Assembly (NCBI GenBank): GCA_945952355.1
Contig: CAMFIW010000150.1
Span: forward strand, 1-6,940
Source: an uncultured Phenylobacterium sp.
GTDB taxonomy: Bacteria; Pseudomonadota; Alphaproteobacteria; Caulobacterales; Caulobacteraceae
DNA: 6,940 nucleotides
Direction of reading: 5' to 3'
The notes under the pieces were generated by a model. The model was not told where the DNA came from and made no database searches. It saw only the letters and a list, made by a program, of their open reading frames with translations. Of this stretch, positions 6,134 through 6,940 are shown in pieces. Position numbers and translations under genes: made by a program. The number at the start of each line of letters is the position of its first letter. Position 1 is the stretch's first letter.

Positions 6134-6937
6134 CTAGAGCAGGCGCGAGCGGATCGTCTGGCTCAGCAGGTCGATCAGGGTCACCGCGACGACGATGACG
6201 ATGGAGATGGCGGCGGTCAGCGAGTAGTTGAAGCTGTTCATGCTGTCGAACAGGATCTGGCCGATGCCGCCGGCGCCGATGAGGCCCAGGACCGTGGCGC
6301 TGCGGCTGTTCGATTCGAAGCGATAGAGCGCGTAGGAGGTCCAAAGTGGGGCCACCTGCGGGATCACCCCCCAGATCACCTCCTGCAGCGGTACGGCGCC
6401 GGTGGCGCGGACGCCCTCGACCGGGCCCTTGTCGATCGACTCCACCGCCTCCGCGAACAGCTTGGCCAGCACGCCGCCGGTGTTGAGCGCCAGGGCCATG
6501 ACGCCCGCGAACGGTCCCAGCCCCACGGCCACCAGGAAGGCGGTGCCCAGCACCAGATCCGGCACAGAGCGCACGAGGTCCATCAGCCGGCGCACCGGAA
6601 GCTGGATGAAGGGCGGAGCCACGTTGCGCGCGCCCAACAGGCCGAGCGGGATGGCGAAGAGTATGGCCAGCGTGGTGCCCCACAGCGCCATCTGGACGGT
6701 GAGCCACATCTTGCCGACAAGCATCGGCCAGTCGGAGAAGTCCGGCTTCAGGAAGCCCGCTCCGAACTGCTGCATGTTGGCCGAGTTCGAGAACAGCAGC
6801 GGGAACTTGTGCAGCTCCGCCGGGCCGAAGCTGACGATCAGCAGAATGACAATCCCGCCCCACAGCGTGAGATCGAACGCCCGCTGGCCCACGGAGGGCT
6901 GCGGCGGGGCTGGGATGACGGCGTCGGGCGTGGTCAT
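6134..6937 (-). CDS. phnE: PhnE, phosphonate ABC transporter permease
   Basis: This is a 267-residue inner-membrane permease, the usual PhnE length. Hydrophobic segments lie near 24-41, 76-104, 125-150, 190-205 and 241-257. The PhnE-specific coupling region reads EAVESIDKGPVEGVRATGAVPLQEVIWGVIPQV (163-195), followed by LYRFESNSRSATVLGLIGAGGIGQILFDSMNSFNY (204-238), which is characteristic of phosphonate/phosphite permeases (PhnE, PtxC). The ATG lies only 3 bases from the window edge, so its ribosome site is not visible; the polar proline-rich N terminus (TTPDAVIPAPPQPS) fits a true start, but an upstream start cannot be excluded. Partners PhnC (ATPase) and PhnD (binding protein) would lie upstream, outside the window. 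Some operons carry two phnE genes, and this could be either copy. The substrate may be phosphonate, phosphite or a related ester. It converges on the porin gene and is in the Pho neighbourhood, but its promoter is not in view. Confidence 0.93.
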   Translation of the reverse strand: MTTPDAVIPAPPQPSVGQRAFDLTLWGGIVILLIVSFGPAELHKFPLLFSNSANMQQFGAGFLKPDFSDWPMLVGKMWLTVQMALWGTTLAILFAIPLGLLGARNVAPPFIQLPVRRLMDLVRSVPDLVLGTAFLVAVGLGPFAGVMALALNTGGVLAKLFAEAVESIDKGPVEGVRATGAVPLQEVIWGVIPQVAPLWTSYALYRFESNSRSATVLGLIGAGGIGQILFDSMNSFNYSLTAAISIVIVVAVTLIDLLSQTIRSRLL

Positions 6938-6940
6938 GGG

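Overview
The window is a phosphate-starvation (Pho) locus from a high-GC alphaproteobacterium. Protein style and gene content point to the Caulobacter/Phenylobacterium group, but this is inferred without any database search. GC is very high, particularly at third codon positions, so long shadow reading frames appear opposite every gene. Almost all of the sequence is accounted for by recognisable genes.

Left part (1-4109, minus strand): an operon read right to left in the order pstS, pstC, pstA, pstB, phoU. It encodes the high-affinity phosphate ABC importer (binding protein PstS, permeases PstC and PstA, ATPase PstB) and the signalling protein PhoU, whose C-terminal part lies beyond the left edge. 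pstC/pstA and pstA/pstB overlap by ATGA, and pstB/phoU are 7 bases apart. A perfect 14-bp hairpin lies between pstS and pstC and probably lets PstS be made in excess of the membrane subunits.

Middle (4110-4421): a 312-base divergent regulatory region. On the plus strand, four PHO-box-like heptamers at an exact 11-bp period end 10 bases before a -10-like ATAAAT and drive the porin gene. On the minus strand, a two-heptamer PHO box faces pstS. Between them lie a perfect 24-bp palindrome and a pair of 15-bp direct repeats, neither explained by PhoB sites.

Right part: a plus-strand gene (4422-6059) for an OprP/OprO-type outer-membrane phosphate/polyphosphate porin. It is interrupted by one in-frame TAG at codon 319 of 545, with the frame otherwise intact on both sides, so it is a nonsense allele, a very recent pseudogene or a sequencing error. 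A strong rho-independent terminator follows. Converging from the right edge is phnE (minus strand), the permease of a phosphonate ABC importer whose other genes would lie outside the window.

Together the genes describe phosphorus scavenging at three levels: outer-membrane entry (porin), inner-membrane phosphate import with PhoU feedback (Pst), and phosphonate import (PhnE). I see no RNA gene, mobile element or CRISPR array, and no undescribed multigene system. The points most worth checking are the amber codon in the porin and the unexplained repeats in the divergent promoter region.
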